The notes under the pieces: generated by a model
Told to the model about the DNA's origin: nothing
The model's input: the letters and a program-made list of their open reading frames with translations, nothing else
Database searches by the model: none
Part shown: positions 1 through 7,877 of the stretch, one piece after another
Numbering within the stretch: position 1 is the stretch's first letter
How the letters are laid out: each line of letters begins with the position of its first letter
Assembly: GCF_937880195.1 (NCBI RefSeq)
Contig: NZ_CALFLA010000009.1
Span: 8,904 to 72,903, forward strand
Length of the DNA stretch: 64,000 bases
Reading direction: 5' to 3'
From: an uncultured Blautia sp.
GTDB lineage: Bacteria; Bacillota; Clostridia; Lachnospirales; Lachnospiraceae
Position numbers and translations under genes: made by a program

Positions 1-1
1 T

Positions 2-214
2 ATTTGTGTGACAGAGGCATGCGTAACGCATTATGATCAGAAAGTGCTGAATATTTGCGGATTTTATGAAAATCAGGTTATGGGATCAAAAGAATTTTTT
101 TCCAGGGTTGAAGAAAAAATTCTGGAAAAAGGGAAAAGGAAAGAAATCTGCAGCGGATGTGAATGGAATTACATATGTGAAAATAAAATAAGCCGTTGGA
201 AAAAAAGAAGCTAG
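2..214 (+). CDS. C-terminal end of a probable radical SAM/SPASM protein (5' truncated)
   Basis: The reading frame is open to the window edge, so only the last 70 or so residues of a larger protein are visible. Near the end is a cysteine cluster C-x2-C-x5-C (ICSGCEWNYIC) followed by a short basic tail. That spacing is typical of the auxiliary Fe-S cluster (SPASM/twitch) region of radical SAM peptide- or protein-modifying enzymes. This is inferred from one motif only, because the radical SAM core lies outside the window. A GTG at position 8 could be read as a start but has no ribosome binding site, so truncation is the better reading. Confidence 0.45.
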   Translation: MCVTEACVTHYDQKVLNICGFYENQVMGSKEFFSRVEEKILEKGKRKEICSGCEWNYICENKISRWKKRS

Positions 215-238
215 CAGCCGGATTAATTCCGACTGCTG
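201..238 (-). terminator. Rho-independent terminator for the MFS gene
   Basis: Hairpin AGCAGCCGG/CCGACTGCT (213-221 and 229-237, one mismatch). On the minus strand it is followed by a T-rich run complementary to 201-209. It overlaps the end of the minus-strand transporter gene and separates it from the upstream plus-strand gene. Confidence 0.6.
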
Positions 239-1416
239 GTTGTGCGTTCTGTGGCAAATAAGAGGATCAGCATTCCAAATGCAGCAGATATTGTGGCGAA
301 AATAAGCATGGCGTTTACGCCGGAAGAATCGATCAGCGCGCCTCCGAGAAGAGATCCGATCACACTTCCCAGAGTATAGGTCATGGAAATATATGCCTGG
401 CCTTTAATAGCGTCCTGTTCTTCCATTATGGCATTTACATAATATACCGAAGCTGCTGCGATCAATCCCCAGCCCATCATCTGAAGAACCTGAACGCCAT
501 AAAATACAGGAACGTTTGGCGCAATAAGAGTTCCAAGGCTTTTCAGCAAAAAGAAAATACCGCAGATACGGAACCAGAAATCGCAGCGGGCTTTTTTCAG
601 CATAAAAGAAAAAAGAAAAAGGGTAGGCAGCTCAACAAGAGCGGCGATTGCCATGGAGGTCCCCATTTCAGCGCTTCCTCCGCCTTTTGTTTCTACGATC
701 TGGAAGGTGAAGCTGTTTAAAAGCACATGGCTCAGGTAAAGAAATATACATCCGGCAAGTACAACAGTGAACCGCTTATATTTTGTAAAAAAGGCAAGAG
801 GACTGGAAGAGGAAGATTTTTGCTCCAAGGCAGCATCCGGCAGCTTATGGAAGGGGAACAATACAAGCGCTCCTACAAGAGCCAGCGACATACAGGAGAT
901 AGAAATGGGAATGGAAACAGCTCCGGTTTTATCAGCTATGGCTCCAAGGAGATAAGACATTATCGCATAGGCTACGGAACCCATTCCCCTTGCAACGCCA
1001 AAATTCAAAGGCTTTCCCTGGTTGATGGTCTGCATTCCCAGGGCATTGACAAAAGGCGTCAGAAGCTGTAAAAGGGTAATGGTGCTGGCATAGAGGACTC
1101 CTGTAAGCAGGAAAGCCTTGTGAAAGAAACACAGCATCAGGATTCCCAGTCCAAACTGGATAAAGATCAGCACAAGAATGATCTTTTTTAGAGAAGGGCT
1201 GGAAGGTTTGTCTGCGTATCCGGCGATCATAGGCTGTAAAACTGCAGAGATGATTCCGGCAACAGCCATGATCATGCCAATTTCTGTGTTGGTAAATCCG
1301 CTGTCAAGAAGATAAAGGCTGGCAAATCCCATAACTGCAGAAAAATTCATCCAGTAAAATCCTTGAATAAAAGAATAGACAAAGGTAAGGTTTGGGGTTT
1401 TGACTTTGTTTTGCAT
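223..1416 (-). CDS. MFS transporter, LacY/NupG-like 12-TM family
   Basis: A 397-residue, very hydrophobic protein with about 12 predicted membrane segments. The N-terminus (FIQGFYWMNFSAVMGFASLYL) and the loop after TM2-TM3 (AGYADKPSS, resembling the GxxxD-R/K loop) are typical of major facilitator transporters of the sugar/nucleoside:H+ symporter type. The start is the ATG at 1416, with AAAGGAG upstream on the minus strand. It is transcribed alone, away from the flavin reductase-like gene, and ends in a hairpin at 213-238. The substrate cannot be told from sequence; the neighbours give no clue. Family assignment is fairly secure, function is not. Confidence 0.75.
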   Translation of the reverse strand: MQNKVKTPNLTFVYSFIQGFYWMNFSAVMGFASLYLLDSGFTNTEIGMIMAVAGIISAVLQPMIAGYADKPSSPSLKKIILVLIFIQFGLGILMLCFFHKAFLLTGVLYASTITLLQLLTPFVNALGMQTINQGKPLNFGVARGMGSVAYAIMSYLLGAIADKTGAVSIPISISCMSLALVGALVLFPFHKLPDAALEQKSSSSSPLAFFTKYKRFTVVLAGCIFLYLSHVLLNSFTFQIVETKGGGSAEMGTSMAIAALVELPTLFLFSFMLKKARCDFWFRICGIFFLLKSLGTLIAPNVPVFYGVQVLQMMGWGLIAAASVYYVNAIMEEQDAIKGQAYISMTYTLGSVIGSLLGGALIDSSGVNAMLIFATISAAFGMLILLFATERTTSSRN

Positions 1417-1552
1417 GGATAAACTCCTTTTTACTGTAATACTTCAATTATATCAGGGATAGAGGTGTTCGTCCAGAGACGGGATGCTTGCAATCTGGAG
1501 ATTTTTGGAATAAGATAATAGAAATACAGAAAGATCAGGGAGGCTTTAGGAC

Positions 1553-2089
1553 ATGAAGAAAAAGATTGATTTGTTTGAGTATACGGGGGAGATTTTAAAG
1601 GGAGTCAGATCAGGAGTTCTTGTGACGTCAAAAGCAGGCGATAAGGTAAACTCTATGACGATTTCCTGGGGAATGATGGGGATCGAGTGGGGAAAGCCTG
1701 TTTTTATCACAGTGATCCGTGAAGGAAGATTTACCAGAGAGCTTTTGGAAAAGAACGGAGAATTTACGGTAAATATTCCCCTTGACGACAGTCAGAAAAA
1801 GATTCTTGGATTTTGCGGCTCAAAATCAGGAAGGGACATGGACAAGATCCAGGAGCTGGGACTGACGCTGGAGGAGCCAGAGGAAATTTCTGTTCCAGGC
1901 ATTAAGGAGCTTCCTCTTACTTTGGAATGCAGGGTTATTTATAAACAGAAACAGGATATTGCAGCAATGGATAAGGAGACGGTAGAAAAATTTTATCCTC
2001 AGAATGTAGACAGCTCTTTTACAGGCTCAAACCGCGATGTACACATTGCTTATTATGGAGAAATTGTAAACGCATATGTGATCCAGTAA
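1553..2089 (+). CDS. Flavin reductase-like (FMN-binding split barrel) protein
   Basis: A 178-residue protein with the layout of the flavin reductase-like split-barrel family. The N-terminal part (GVLVTSKAGDKVNSMTISWG) matches the strand that usually binds FMN phosphate, and the VFITVIRE-GRFT-LLEKNGEFTVNIP stretch is characteristic. Such proteins bind FMN and act as NAD(P)H:flavin oxidoreductases or as small electron-transfer or hydrolase-associated proteins. The ribosome site (GGGAGG) lies about 10 bases before the ATG. It is monocistronic, closed by a strong bidirectional terminator. The exact substrate is unknown. Confidence 0.75.
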   Translation: MKKKIDLFEYTGEILKGVRSGVLVTSKAGDKVNSMTISWGMMGIEWGKPVFITVIREGRFTRELLEKNGEFTVNIPLDDSQKKILGFCGSKSGRDMDKIQELGLTLEEPEEISVPGIKELPLTLECRVIYKQKQDIAAMDKETVEKFYPQNVDSSFTGSNRDVHIAYYGEIVNAYVIQ

Positions 2090-2119
2090 AAAACTCCCCG
2101 GTGCGGCCGGGGAGTTTTT
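2090..2119. terminator. Bidirectional intrinsic terminator
   Basis: Nine-bp GC-rich stem ACTCCCCGG/CCGGGGAGT (2093-2101 and 2107-2115) with AAA on the left and TTTTT on the right. It can therefore stop transcripts from both strands, and it sits exactly between the convergent flavin reductase-like gene and cotJC. Confidence 0.9.
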
Positions 2120-2120
2120 A

Positions 2121-2747
2121 TCAGCATTTTTTGCAGGAGGCGGTGCATGGCGCGTCAAAAGAAGGGTTAAATGCGTAAAAGTTTTTGGAGTCAAGCTGTT
2201 CCTGTACGCTTCTGAGCGCTTCACCAAATCTCTGGAAGTGAACAACCTCTCTTGCCCGCAGGAAGCGGATTGGGTCGGCAATCTCTGGAATGTTGCGGAC
2301 AACACGGAGAATATTGTCATAGGTGGAACGGGCTTTCTGCTCTGCCGCCAGGTCCTCAAAAAGGTCTGTGATGGGATCGCCTTTACTCTGAAATTCACAG
2401 GCATTCTGAGGAATACCTGCTGCGGCCTGGGGCCAGACGCCAACGCCATGATCTATATAGTAAGGTCCAAGACCGCTCTTTTCAATTTCTTCCATAGAAA
2501 GATCGCGGGTCAGCTGATGGACAATGGTTGACACCATTTCAAGGTGAGCCAGCTCTTCCGTACCTACATCATTGAGGACAGCGCAGGCCATCCTGTTCGG
2601 CATAGAAAATCTCTGTGAGAGATAACGGAGAGAGGCGCTGATCTCGCCGTCCGGTCCGCCGTACTGGCTCATGATAAACTGAGCCAGCTTTGCATTTGGC
2701 GTTTTGATATTAATGGGGTACTGCAATCTTTTTTCATAGTTCCACAT
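2121..2747 (-). CDS. cotJC: Spore coat protein CotJC, manganese catalase family
   Basis: A 208-residue ferritin-like protein of the dimanganese catalase family, the CotJC spore coat type. Metal-ligand motifs expected of the four-helix bundle are visible: EELAHLEMVSTIVHQL and, later, AREVVHFQRFGEALR. The C-terminus ends in a Cys-rich tail (CTASCKKC). In Bacillus this protein is a component of the inner spore coat and is made in the mother cell late in sporulation. It is the last gene of a three-gene operon with cotJB and cotJA, three bases downstream of cotJB. Catalase activity is inferred from the family, not shown. Confidence 0.9.
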   Translation of the reverse strand: MWNYEKRLQYPINIKTPNAKLAQFIMSQYGGPDGEISASLRYLSQRFSMPNRMACAVLNDVGTEELAHLEMVSTIVHQLTRDLSMEEIEKSGLGPYYIDHGVGVWPQAAAGIPQNACEFQSKGDPITDLFEDLAAEQKARSTYDNILRVVRNIPEIADPIRFLRAREVVHFQRFGEALRSVQEQLDSKNFYAFNPSFDAPCTASCKKC

Positions 2748-2750
2748 AGA

Positions 2751-3026
2751 CTATCTGCATCCTCCTTCCATTTCCCAAGGGAATGGCTGTTCCATCCACT
2801 CCCAGCTACCTTTGTCAGAATATATTGCGTCATCGATGGTGAGCGGACCATAGCATTGGGCATATTCCTTCATAAGAGTTTTCCGTTCCTGACTGTATTG
2901 GCGGTAAAGAGCCAGACCTTTTTCACAGCAGGGATGGGTGTCCAGATAGAGAAGCAGATCGTCAACGGCAAAGCTGACCTCATTGATCTTATTTAAAAGC
3001 TGAGCGCGGGAAGTGGAATATGTCAT
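2751..3026 (-). CDS. cotJB: Spore coat protein CotJB
   Basis: A 91-residue protein recognisable as CotJB: LLNKINEVSFAVDDLLLYLDTHP near the N-terminus, a YGPLTIDD core, and the C-terminal WEWMEQPFPWE aromatic stretch. It is a small spore coat component of unknown biochemical role that occurs with CotJC. Its start overlaps the end of cotJA by four bases (ATGA type), indicating translational coupling. Context and motif agree, so the call is firm. Confidence 0.9.
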   Translation of the reverse strand: MTYSTSRAQLLNKINEVSFAVDDLLLYLDTHPCCEKGLALYRQYSQERKTLMKEYAQCYGPLTIDDAIYSDKGSWEWMEQPFPWEMEGGCR

Positions 3027-3343
3027 CTTCGAACACCTCTCTTTCCGCAGAATGGCTTGCAGAGCTGGGGAAAAATAGTTCCCACATTTAAGGCATAGCC
3101 TGCATCATAGGTGTTAGTAAGCTGCTGACATGGAACATAGGCCATAGCTGGTTCCAGATGTTCAACATGAGTATACATTTCTGCGTTTTTAGTGACTGTA
3201 TCAGGAATGCGGCAGGCACAGGATGGGTTTGCTTTGCCGGTCTGGCACCTGCAGGAGCCAGGATCAGCCGCAGAAACCCTTGCCATACCGCAGGTTGCCT
3301 GGTATGGACGCCCCAAAGAGCGGTTCCTCTGATAATTTTCCAT
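3023..3343 (-). CDS. cotJA: Spore coat associated protein CotJA
   Basis: A 106-residue protein whose C-terminal half has the CotJA signature (MAYVPCQQLTNTYDAGYALNVGTIFP-LCKPFCGKR). The N-terminal half is Cys- and Arg-rich (SCRCQTGKANPSCACR) and looks like an added low-complexity segment; cross-linking into the coat is a possible role. The ATG at 3343 is preferred because AAAGGA lies seven bases upstream; the in-frame TTG at 3349 would leave almost no spacing. It is the first gene of cotJABC, which is presumably expressed in the mother cell, although no sporulation promoter could be assigned confidently. Confidence 0.85.
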   Translation of the reverse strand: MENYQRNRSLGRPYQATCGMARVSAADPGSCRCQTGKANPSCACRIPDTVTKNAEMYTHVEHLEPAMAYVPCQQLTNTYDAGYALNVGTIFPQLCKPFCGKRGVRR

Positions 3344-3461
3344 GAACAAATCCTTTCTGTTTCAGGTTTATTACCCTATATTTTATGTGAGATAATAAGA
3401 AAGGTGCAGAGGGAACAGAACATGAGAAGCGTTCATACTATAAAGAAAAAAAGGTGAGGTT

Positions 3462-3938
3462 ATGATGTTTTCTTCTTATAAAAAAGTAACAGGAGTGATT
3501 CGTGATATCAGAAGTGGAGGCTCCTGCTGCGCTATGGTCATTTCAGTAGATACAGAAGGAGAGATTGTGGATTTTGTAGTGTCTGGAGATACGATGGTGG
3601 TGGATAATGTAAGACTGCGGAGGGGAATGAGAGTTGCGGCTTTTTATGATGCCAGCCTTCCGGCTCCGGCTGTTTTTCCGCCCCGGTATCAGGCGGAACT
3701 GGTAACGGTTCTCAGAAATGGTCAGGAGGCTGTTTTGAGTTTTTTTGACGACACTTTGACGGCAGAAGACAATTCGCTGAAGCTGAATATTTCCCCTCTG
3801 ACAAATATAAGAACTATGAACGGTCAGAGATTTTTCTGCAGCCCGGAAAGCCAGGAGCTTCTTGTATATTATAGTTCTGTAACAAAAAGCATTCCGCCTC
3901 AGACAGCGCCCCAGAGAATTATTGTCATGTGCCCCTAA
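3462..3938 (+). CDS. Conserved hypothetical protein
   Basis: A 158-residue soluble protein with no signal peptide or membrane segment. The N-terminal half alternates short strands (VTGVIRDIRSGGSCCAMVISVDTEGEIVDFVVSGDTMVVDNVRLRRGMRVAAFYD reads as a small beta barrel, with a phrase like 'VVDN-RLRRGMRVAAFYD' that recurs in clostridial proteins of unknown function). An OB-like fold is a guess. The two adjacent ATGs at 3462 and 3465 both lie just after GGTGAGG. Nothing in the neighbourhood points to a role. Confidence 0.65.
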   Translation: MMFSSYKKVTGVIRDIRSGGSCCAMVISVDTEGEIVDFVVSGDTMVVDNVRLRRGMRVAAFYDASLPAPAVFPPRYQAELVTVLRNGQEAVLSFFDDTLTAEDNSLKLNISPLTNIRTMNGQRFFCSPESQELLVYYSSVTKSIPPQTAPQRIIVMCP

Positions 3939-3973
3939 ACTATAGGACAGTAACGAATTTTATGAGAAATTCA

Positions 3974-4003
3974 TTGCACAAGCTCAATTAAAAATGCTAC
4001 AAT
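3974..4003 (+). promoter_or_regulatory. Sigma-A type promoter for the nuclease-like gene
   Basis: TTGCAC (3974-3979), an 18-base spacer, and TACAAT (3998-4003). A perfect 18-base palindrome begins 12 bases after the -10 box, placing it around the transcription start. Confidence 0.6.
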
Positions 4004-4015
4004 AGTACAAGAAAT

Positions 4016-4033
4016 GTTACTGTGAACAGTAAC
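4016..4033 (+). promoter_or_regulatory. Palindromic operator candidate (copy 1)
   Basis: GTTACTGT-GA-ACAGTAAC is a perfect 8-2-8 inverted repeat just downstream of the -10 box. The same element, differing only in its outer base pair and centre, is found at the same distance from the -10 box upstream of the phosphohexomutase gene at 11857-11874. This shared geometry suggests a common repressor. The regulator is unknown. Confidence 0.6.
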
Positions 4034-4067
4034 TAAGAAATTTCTCATTTGCGCAAGGAGAGGTATC

Positions 4068-5042
4068 ATGATATTAACAGAAGATAAGAATTACACCATG
4101 TCCCTGGAAGTGGAAGACCGCGAAAGCGCAACAGGGCTTATTGGTAAAAATATAGAAATGGAATTTTCAGCAAGAGAATTACTCCATGCAGTGATTACCT
4201 GCGGGATTCCGGTACAGAGGATGACAACCGCATATTTTTCCAAGAAGAAGCTGGAACTGATCTACAAGCTGTTTCTGGTAGAGACTGCCCTTGATACAGA
4301 AGGCGACCGCCTGAAAAAGGCAAGAAGGATCGCTTATCTGGATTCTTCTGAAAAAAGTGTAATGTCTTATTATATGGGAATGTTTTTGACAAAACTTATC
4401 AGCAGAAGGCTGTACGGCGTGGACTATCTTACCCATCTAAATCTGATCCAGAGCATGGACGGAAACGGCTTTGTTGACTTTTTTAACAGCGAATGGCGGC
4501 AGGATATGATCGGTTTTCAGCCGGATAAAAAATCCTGGAGCGTCTGGGAAGCCAAGGGAGGAAGCAACAGAAGGGAACAGGCGCTGAAAAAAGGCTGCCA
4601 GCAGGCGGCGGCGATAGAATCTGTCAACGGACTGGCGCCGGATCCTGGGGCAGTCTGTATGACGTATTATGATCACAGTTTTCTTTGCGGAGTGATCCGG
4701 CAGCCGGAAAACAGTCAGGCAAAAAACAGAGAACGCGTATGTTTTACAGAAGAAGCGTTTTTTAGGGCGTACTATAAACCAATCTGCGAGATGTTTATGG
4801 AACAGGGAACCAGACTGCATTTTCATGGTAAGAATGCAGAGATTTCTCTTTCTGTTCCCTGTTTTCCAGAGAAGGAACAGGAAGAAGAGGAACGGCGAAT
4901 CCATGTGGGAATGTCCCAGAAGCTGCTTCTCTGTCTTATGGAAAATGATTACAGCAGGTTGGCGGCTGAAAGAGAAGCTTTGACAAAATGCGTGTGCCCG
5001 GAAGGCGCCTTTTGGGAAGGCGACGGTATTTATATCCGCTGA
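4068..5042 (+). CDS. Uncharacterised protein with a PD-(D/E)xK nuclease-like stretch
   Basis: A 324-residue soluble protein with no match that I can name. In the middle, around residues 143-175, the order is Asp (QDMIGF), a turn, then a strand with Glu-x-Lys (SVWEAKGG), followed by a Gln-containing helix (QALKKGCQQA). This resembles the D...ExK...Q core of PD-(D/E)xK fold nucleases, but that fold is easy to over-call. The N-terminal third is helical. It has a good ribosome site (AAGGAGAGG) and its own promoter with a palindromic operator. It appears to be transcribed separately from the following gene. Function unknown. Confidence 0.55.
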   Translation: MILTEDKNYTMSLEVEDRESATGLIGKNIEMEFSARELLHAVITCGIPVQRMTTAYFSKKKLELIYKLFLVETALDTEGDRLKKARRIAYLDSSEKSVMSYYMGMFLTKLISRRLYGVDYLTHLNLIQSMDGNGFVDFFNSEWRQDMIGFQPDKKSWSVWEAKGGSNRREQALKKGCQQAAAIESVNGLAPDPGAVCMTYYDHSFLCGVIRQPENSQAKNRERVCFTEEAFFRAYYKPICEMFMEQGTRLHFHGKNAEISLSVPCFPEKEQEEEERRIHVGMSQKLLLCLMENDYSRLAAEREALTKCVCPEGAFWEGDGIYIR

Positions 5043-5047
5043 TAAAG

Positions 5048-5081
5048 TTGTGTTATTGTTCTGTGCGTGTTAAAATAACAC
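5048..5081 (+). promoter_or_regulatory. Probable promoter with overlapping inverted repeats
   Basis: TTGTGT (5048-5053), 17 bases, TAAAAT (5071-5076). The -10 region lies inside GTGTTA-AAA-TAACAC (5067-5081), and GTGTTATT at 5050 also pairs with AATAACAC. This may be an operator overlapping a weak promoter, or a hairpin ending the previous transcript; no T-run follows. Confidence 0.4.
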
Positions 5082-5127
5082 CGATGTTGATAAAGAAAAA
5101 TTTTTTTTGAAATCAGGGGGGACGGCT

Positions 5128-5478
5128 GTGGAAGAACACCATAAAAATCTATCAGAGATATCTGAAGAGTGTTTTACCCTGGAGAACTTGTGGAGCGCTT
5201 TGCGCCAAATGGAAGGGCAGGCCTTTTATACAGCCAGAGGGCTGGAATTTCACTATGAGATCAAAGGAAACGAGATCTTTGTGGATCGTAAGGTCAACAG
5301 TAAAAGTATTACCAGAAGCAGTGTGGAGATCGCTTTTCGTATGATGCAGAACCGGCTGCAGGCTGGCGAAAAACTTCCTCTTCTGGTAACGGGACCTAAG
5401 AAGCTGGGAATATTTGGGGCAAGCTACCTGTATCCCATTTTTATGGAACTGGGAATCATAAGAGGGAAAAAGGAGTAA
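5128..5478 (+). CDS. Conserved hypothetical protein upstream of tsaC
   Basis: A 116-residue protein of unknown function. GTG at 5128 is chosen because a run AGGGGGG sits six bases upstream; starting at the TTG at 5107 would put that ribosome site inside the gene. The C-terminal half (KSITRSSVEIAF-MMQNRLQ...VTGPKKLGIFGASYLYPIF) reads as a compact helix-strand module, and the family seems to travel with tsaC in clostridia, to judge from the tight spacing here (four bases). No catalytic motif was recognised. Confidence 0.65.
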   Translation: MEEHHKNLSEISEECFTLENLWSALRQMEGQAFYTARGLEFHYEIKGNEIFVDRKVNSKSITRSSVEIAFRMMQNRLQAGEKLPLLVTGPKKLGIFGASYLYPIFMELGIIRGKKE

Positions 5479-5482
5479 AAAA

Positions 5483-6547
5483 ATGAGAGCAGAAGTCGTG
5501 GCTATGGATGGGGAGCATCTGAATGAAGAAGCCATAAAAAAGGCAGGACAGATATTAAAAGACGGAGGTCTGGTGGCGTTTCCTACAGAAACAGTTTACG
5601 GTCTGGGCGGAAATGCCCTTGATCCCAGGGCTTCCATGAAAATTTACGCGGCCAAGGGACGGCCGTCAGACAATCCTCTTATTGTGCATATTGCAGAACT
5701 GGAGAAACTGAAGGAGATCACAACAAAGATTCCAGAGGGAGCCAGGATCCTTGCGGAAAAATACTGGCCCGGTCCTTTGACGATGATCCTCCCCAAGGCG
5801 GATATTGTGCCAAAAGAAACAACGGGAGGCCTGGACAGTGTGGCTGTCCGTTTTCCAAGCGATGTGATCGCTCAGGAGCTGATCCGGGCGGCAGGAGGAT
5901 TTGTGGCTGCGCCAAGCGCAAACACTTCAGGGCGTCCAAGTCCCACTTTGGCGCAGCATGTGGAGGAAGATCTGGGGGACGCTATTGACATGATCCTGGA
6001 TGGCGGCCAGGTGGGAATCGGGCTTGAATCTACGATCGTGGACTTCACAGAAGAGATTCCCGTGGTGTTAAGGCCCGGATATATTTCTCTTGAAATGCTT
6101 CAGGAAACCCTGGGAGAGGTTCGGATGGACAAAGGTCTTCTGATCACAGACAACAGCGTTCATCCCAAAGCGCCGGGAATGAAATACCGTCACTATGCGC
6201 CGCAGGCAGAGCTTGCCATTGTAGAAGGCCCTACAGAAAAGGTGATTTCCTATATTAATCAAATGACGGAAGAGGCCAGTAAAAAGGGGCTTCGAATCGG
6301 GATCATCGCAGCGGATGAAACGGCTGCCCGGTACAAAAACGGGGTAATCCGCAGTATTGGAAGCAGAGAAGAAGAAGAAACCATTGCCCATCACCTTTAT
6401 GAGGTGCTCCGTGATTTTGACGGAGATGGTGTAAGCGTTATTTATTCGGAAGCGTTTTATACGCCAAAGATGGGACAGGCGATCATGAATCGTCTTTTAA
6501 AGGCAGCAGGACATAAGATTATTTACGTACAGGAGGATGAAGAATGA
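5483..6547 (+). CDS. tsaC: L-threonylcarbamoyladenylate synthase (Sua5/TsaC)
   Basis: A 354-residue enzyme that makes threonylcarbamoyl-AMP from threonine, bicarbonate and ATP, the first step of the t6A37 modification of ANN-decoding tRNAs. The YrdC-like catalytic domain is seen at about residues 10-200 (FPTETVYGLGGNAL, KGRPSDNPLIVHI, and SANTSGRPSPT). A linker (APGMKYRHYAPQA) leads into the C-terminal Sua5 domain, so this is the long Sua5 form and not the short TsaC form. It overlaps rpiB by four bases (ATGA), so the two are translationally coupled. Confidence 0.93.
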   Translation: MRAEVVAMDGEHLNEEAIKKAGQILKDGGLVAFPTETVYGLGGNALDPRASMKIYAAKGRPSDNPLIVHIAELEKLKEITTKIPEGARILAEKYWPGPLTMILPKADIVPKETTGGLDSVAVRFPSDVIAQELIRAAGGFVAAPSANTSGRPSPTLAQHVEEDLGDAIDMILDGGQVGIGLESTIVDFTEEIPVVLRPGYISLEMLQETLGEVRMDKGLLITDNSVHPKAPGMKYRHYAPQAELAIVEGPTEKVISYINQMTEEASKKGLRIGIIAADETAARYKNGVIRSIGSREEEETIAHHLYEVLRDFDGDGVSVIYSEAFYTPKMGQAIMNRLLKAAGHKIIYVQEDEE

Positions 6548-6975
6548 TAGCATTAGGTTGTGACCATGGAGGATTTGAACTGAAACAGGAGATTAAGAAG
6601 TATCTGGAGGGTCAGGGGATCCAATATGTGGATTATGGCTGTGACAGTACGGAAGCTGTGGATTATCCGGTTTATGCAAAAAAAGTGGCAAAAGCCATTC
6701 AAAGCGGAGAATGTGAGAAGGGAATCCTGATCTGCGGAACAGGAATCGGAATTTCTATTACTGCTAATAAGTTTAAGGGAATACGGGCGGCTCTTTGTTC
6801 TGACTGCTTCAGCGCAGAGGCTACCAGGCTTCATAATGACGCCAACGTTCTTGCTATGGGAGGAAGAGTGGTTGGAGCAGGACTTGCCCTTAAAATCGTA
6901 GATACCTTTTTAAATACGCCGTTTTCAAATGATGAGAGGCATATACGCCGGATCAGCCAGATAGAAACAGAATAA
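6544..6975 (+). CDS. rpiB: Ribose-5-phosphate isomerase B
   Basis: A 143-residue RpiB/LacAB-type isomerase that interconverts ribose-5-phosphate and ribulose-5-phosphate in the non-oxidative pentose phosphate pathway. The N-terminal CDHGGFELK motif, the catalytic-loop region ICGTGIGISITANKFKGIRAALC, and HNDANVLAMGGRVVG all match the family. Length is normal (about 145-150). The start codon overlaps the tsaC stop. Confidence 0.93.
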   Translation: MIALGCDHGGFELKQEIKKYLEGQGIQYVDYGCDSTEAVDYPVYAKKVAKAIQSGECEKGILICGTGIGISITANKFKGIRAALCSDCFSAEATRLHNDANVLAMGGRVVGAGLALKIVDTFLNTPFSNDERHIRRISQIETE

Positions 6976-6990
6976 GGGGGCAGAGCTTTT

Positions 6991-7479
6991 ATGGAAAATG
7001 AAAAAAGAACAGACTATATTTCATGGGATGAATATTTTATGGGAGTTGCCATTCTTTCCGGAATGAGGTCCAAAGACCCAAATTCACAGGTAGGAGCCTG
7101 TATTGTAAGCCAGGACAATAAGATTCTGTCCATGGGATATAATGGATTTCCAATGGGATGTTCTGATGACAAGTTTCCATGGGCCAGAGAGGGCGACGCC
7201 CTTGATACAAAGTACCTTTATGTTACTCACAGTGAGCTGAATGCGATCCTGAATTACAGAGGCGGAAGCCTGGAGGGAGCCAAGCTGTATGTGTCTTTGT
7301 TCCCATGCAACGAGTGTGCCAAGGCAATCATCCAGTCAGGGATCAAAACCATTGTATATGACTGTGATAAATATGAAAATACTCCTTCTGTGATCGCTTC
7401 TAAGAGAATGCTGGACGCAGCAGGCGTGAGATATTATAAATATAACCGTACCGGACGGGAAATCCGTTTTTCTGTCTGA
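6991..7479 (+). CDS. Deoxycytidylate (dCMP) deaminase
   Basis: A 162-residue zinc-dependent cytidine/deoxycytidylate deaminase. The zinc-site motifs are H-S-E (THSELNAILN; the Glu is the proton shuttle) and P-C-x2-C (PCNECAKAI). The GSSR-type N-terminal phrase 'MRSKDPNSQVGACIV' is characteristic of dCMP deaminase/ComEB. The reaction is dCMP to dUMP, feeding thymidylate synthesis. It probably forms a small operon with tsaC and rpiB (15-base gap), and the proS leader starts immediately afterwards. Confidence 0.88.
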   Translation: MENEKRTDYISWDEYFMGVAILSGMRSKDPNSQVGACIVSQDNKILSMGYNGFPMGCSDDKFPWAREGDALDTKYLYVTHSELNAILNYRGGSLEGAKLYVSLFPCNECAKAIIQSGIKTIVYDCDKYENTPSVIASKRMLDAAGVRYYKYNRTGREIRFSV

Positions 7480-7505
7480 ATTATATAGTAAAAAAAGAAA
7501 GCCCC

Positions 7506-7534
7506 TTGACACCCGAAAGTTTTTCGAATAGAAT
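7506..7534 (+). promoter_or_regulatory. Promoter of the proS T-box transcript
   Basis: Consensus TTGACA (7506-7511), a 17-base spacer and TAGAAT (7529-7534). It is placed about 30 bases before the start of the T-box leader. Confidence 0.8.
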
Positions 7535-7561
7535 GAATTATAATTCAGGTATTGCCTGAAA

Positions 7562-7856
7562 GATAAAGTAATGGCGAAGAAGAGAATAGTACATGCGGAG
7601 CAATCTCAGAGAGGGATCCAAAAGTCTGGAAAAGTTTCAGACGGCGGTGGAAGGATCTTGTGCGTGAAGTATGGAACCGGCCTCGGAGCCCCGTGCAACT
7701 GAAGCGCGGCGTATATCTGCGTTAAAGATATTAAGAGAGCAGTATGGAAGCAGGCTGTAATAAGAACAGACTGTTAAAAGGGGTGCTGCTAATCAGGGTG
7801 GTACCGCCGAAGTCCTTCGGTCCCTATGCGGGGATCAGAGGGGCTTTTTTTATTTC
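7562..7856 (+). ncRNA. T-box riboswitch upstream of proS
   Basis: A leader of about 300 bases has T-box landmarks: a Stem I with AGTA (7588-7591) opposite GAA, distal pairing GATCC/GGATC, and the T-box/antiterminator sequence AGGGTGGTACCGCC near 7795-7808 that binds the uncharged tRNA acceptor end through its TGG bulge. The alternative structure ends in a terminator with a seven-T run at 7845-7851. The RNA senses tRNA aminoacylation and lets transcription through when charged tRNA is scarce. The downstream gene implies tRNA-Pro; I could not fix the specifier codon with certainty. Confidence 0.9.
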
Positions 7857-7877
7857 ATAAAAAAAGGAGAGAAAATC

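Noticed and set aside
727..1071. Plus-strand frames opposite the MFS transporter gene
   Set aside because: Overlap a clear membrane protein on the other strand; low-complexity translation.
3158..3457. 99-codon plus-strand frame opposite cotJA
   Set aside because: Antisense to the spore coat gene and without a ribosome site or family features.
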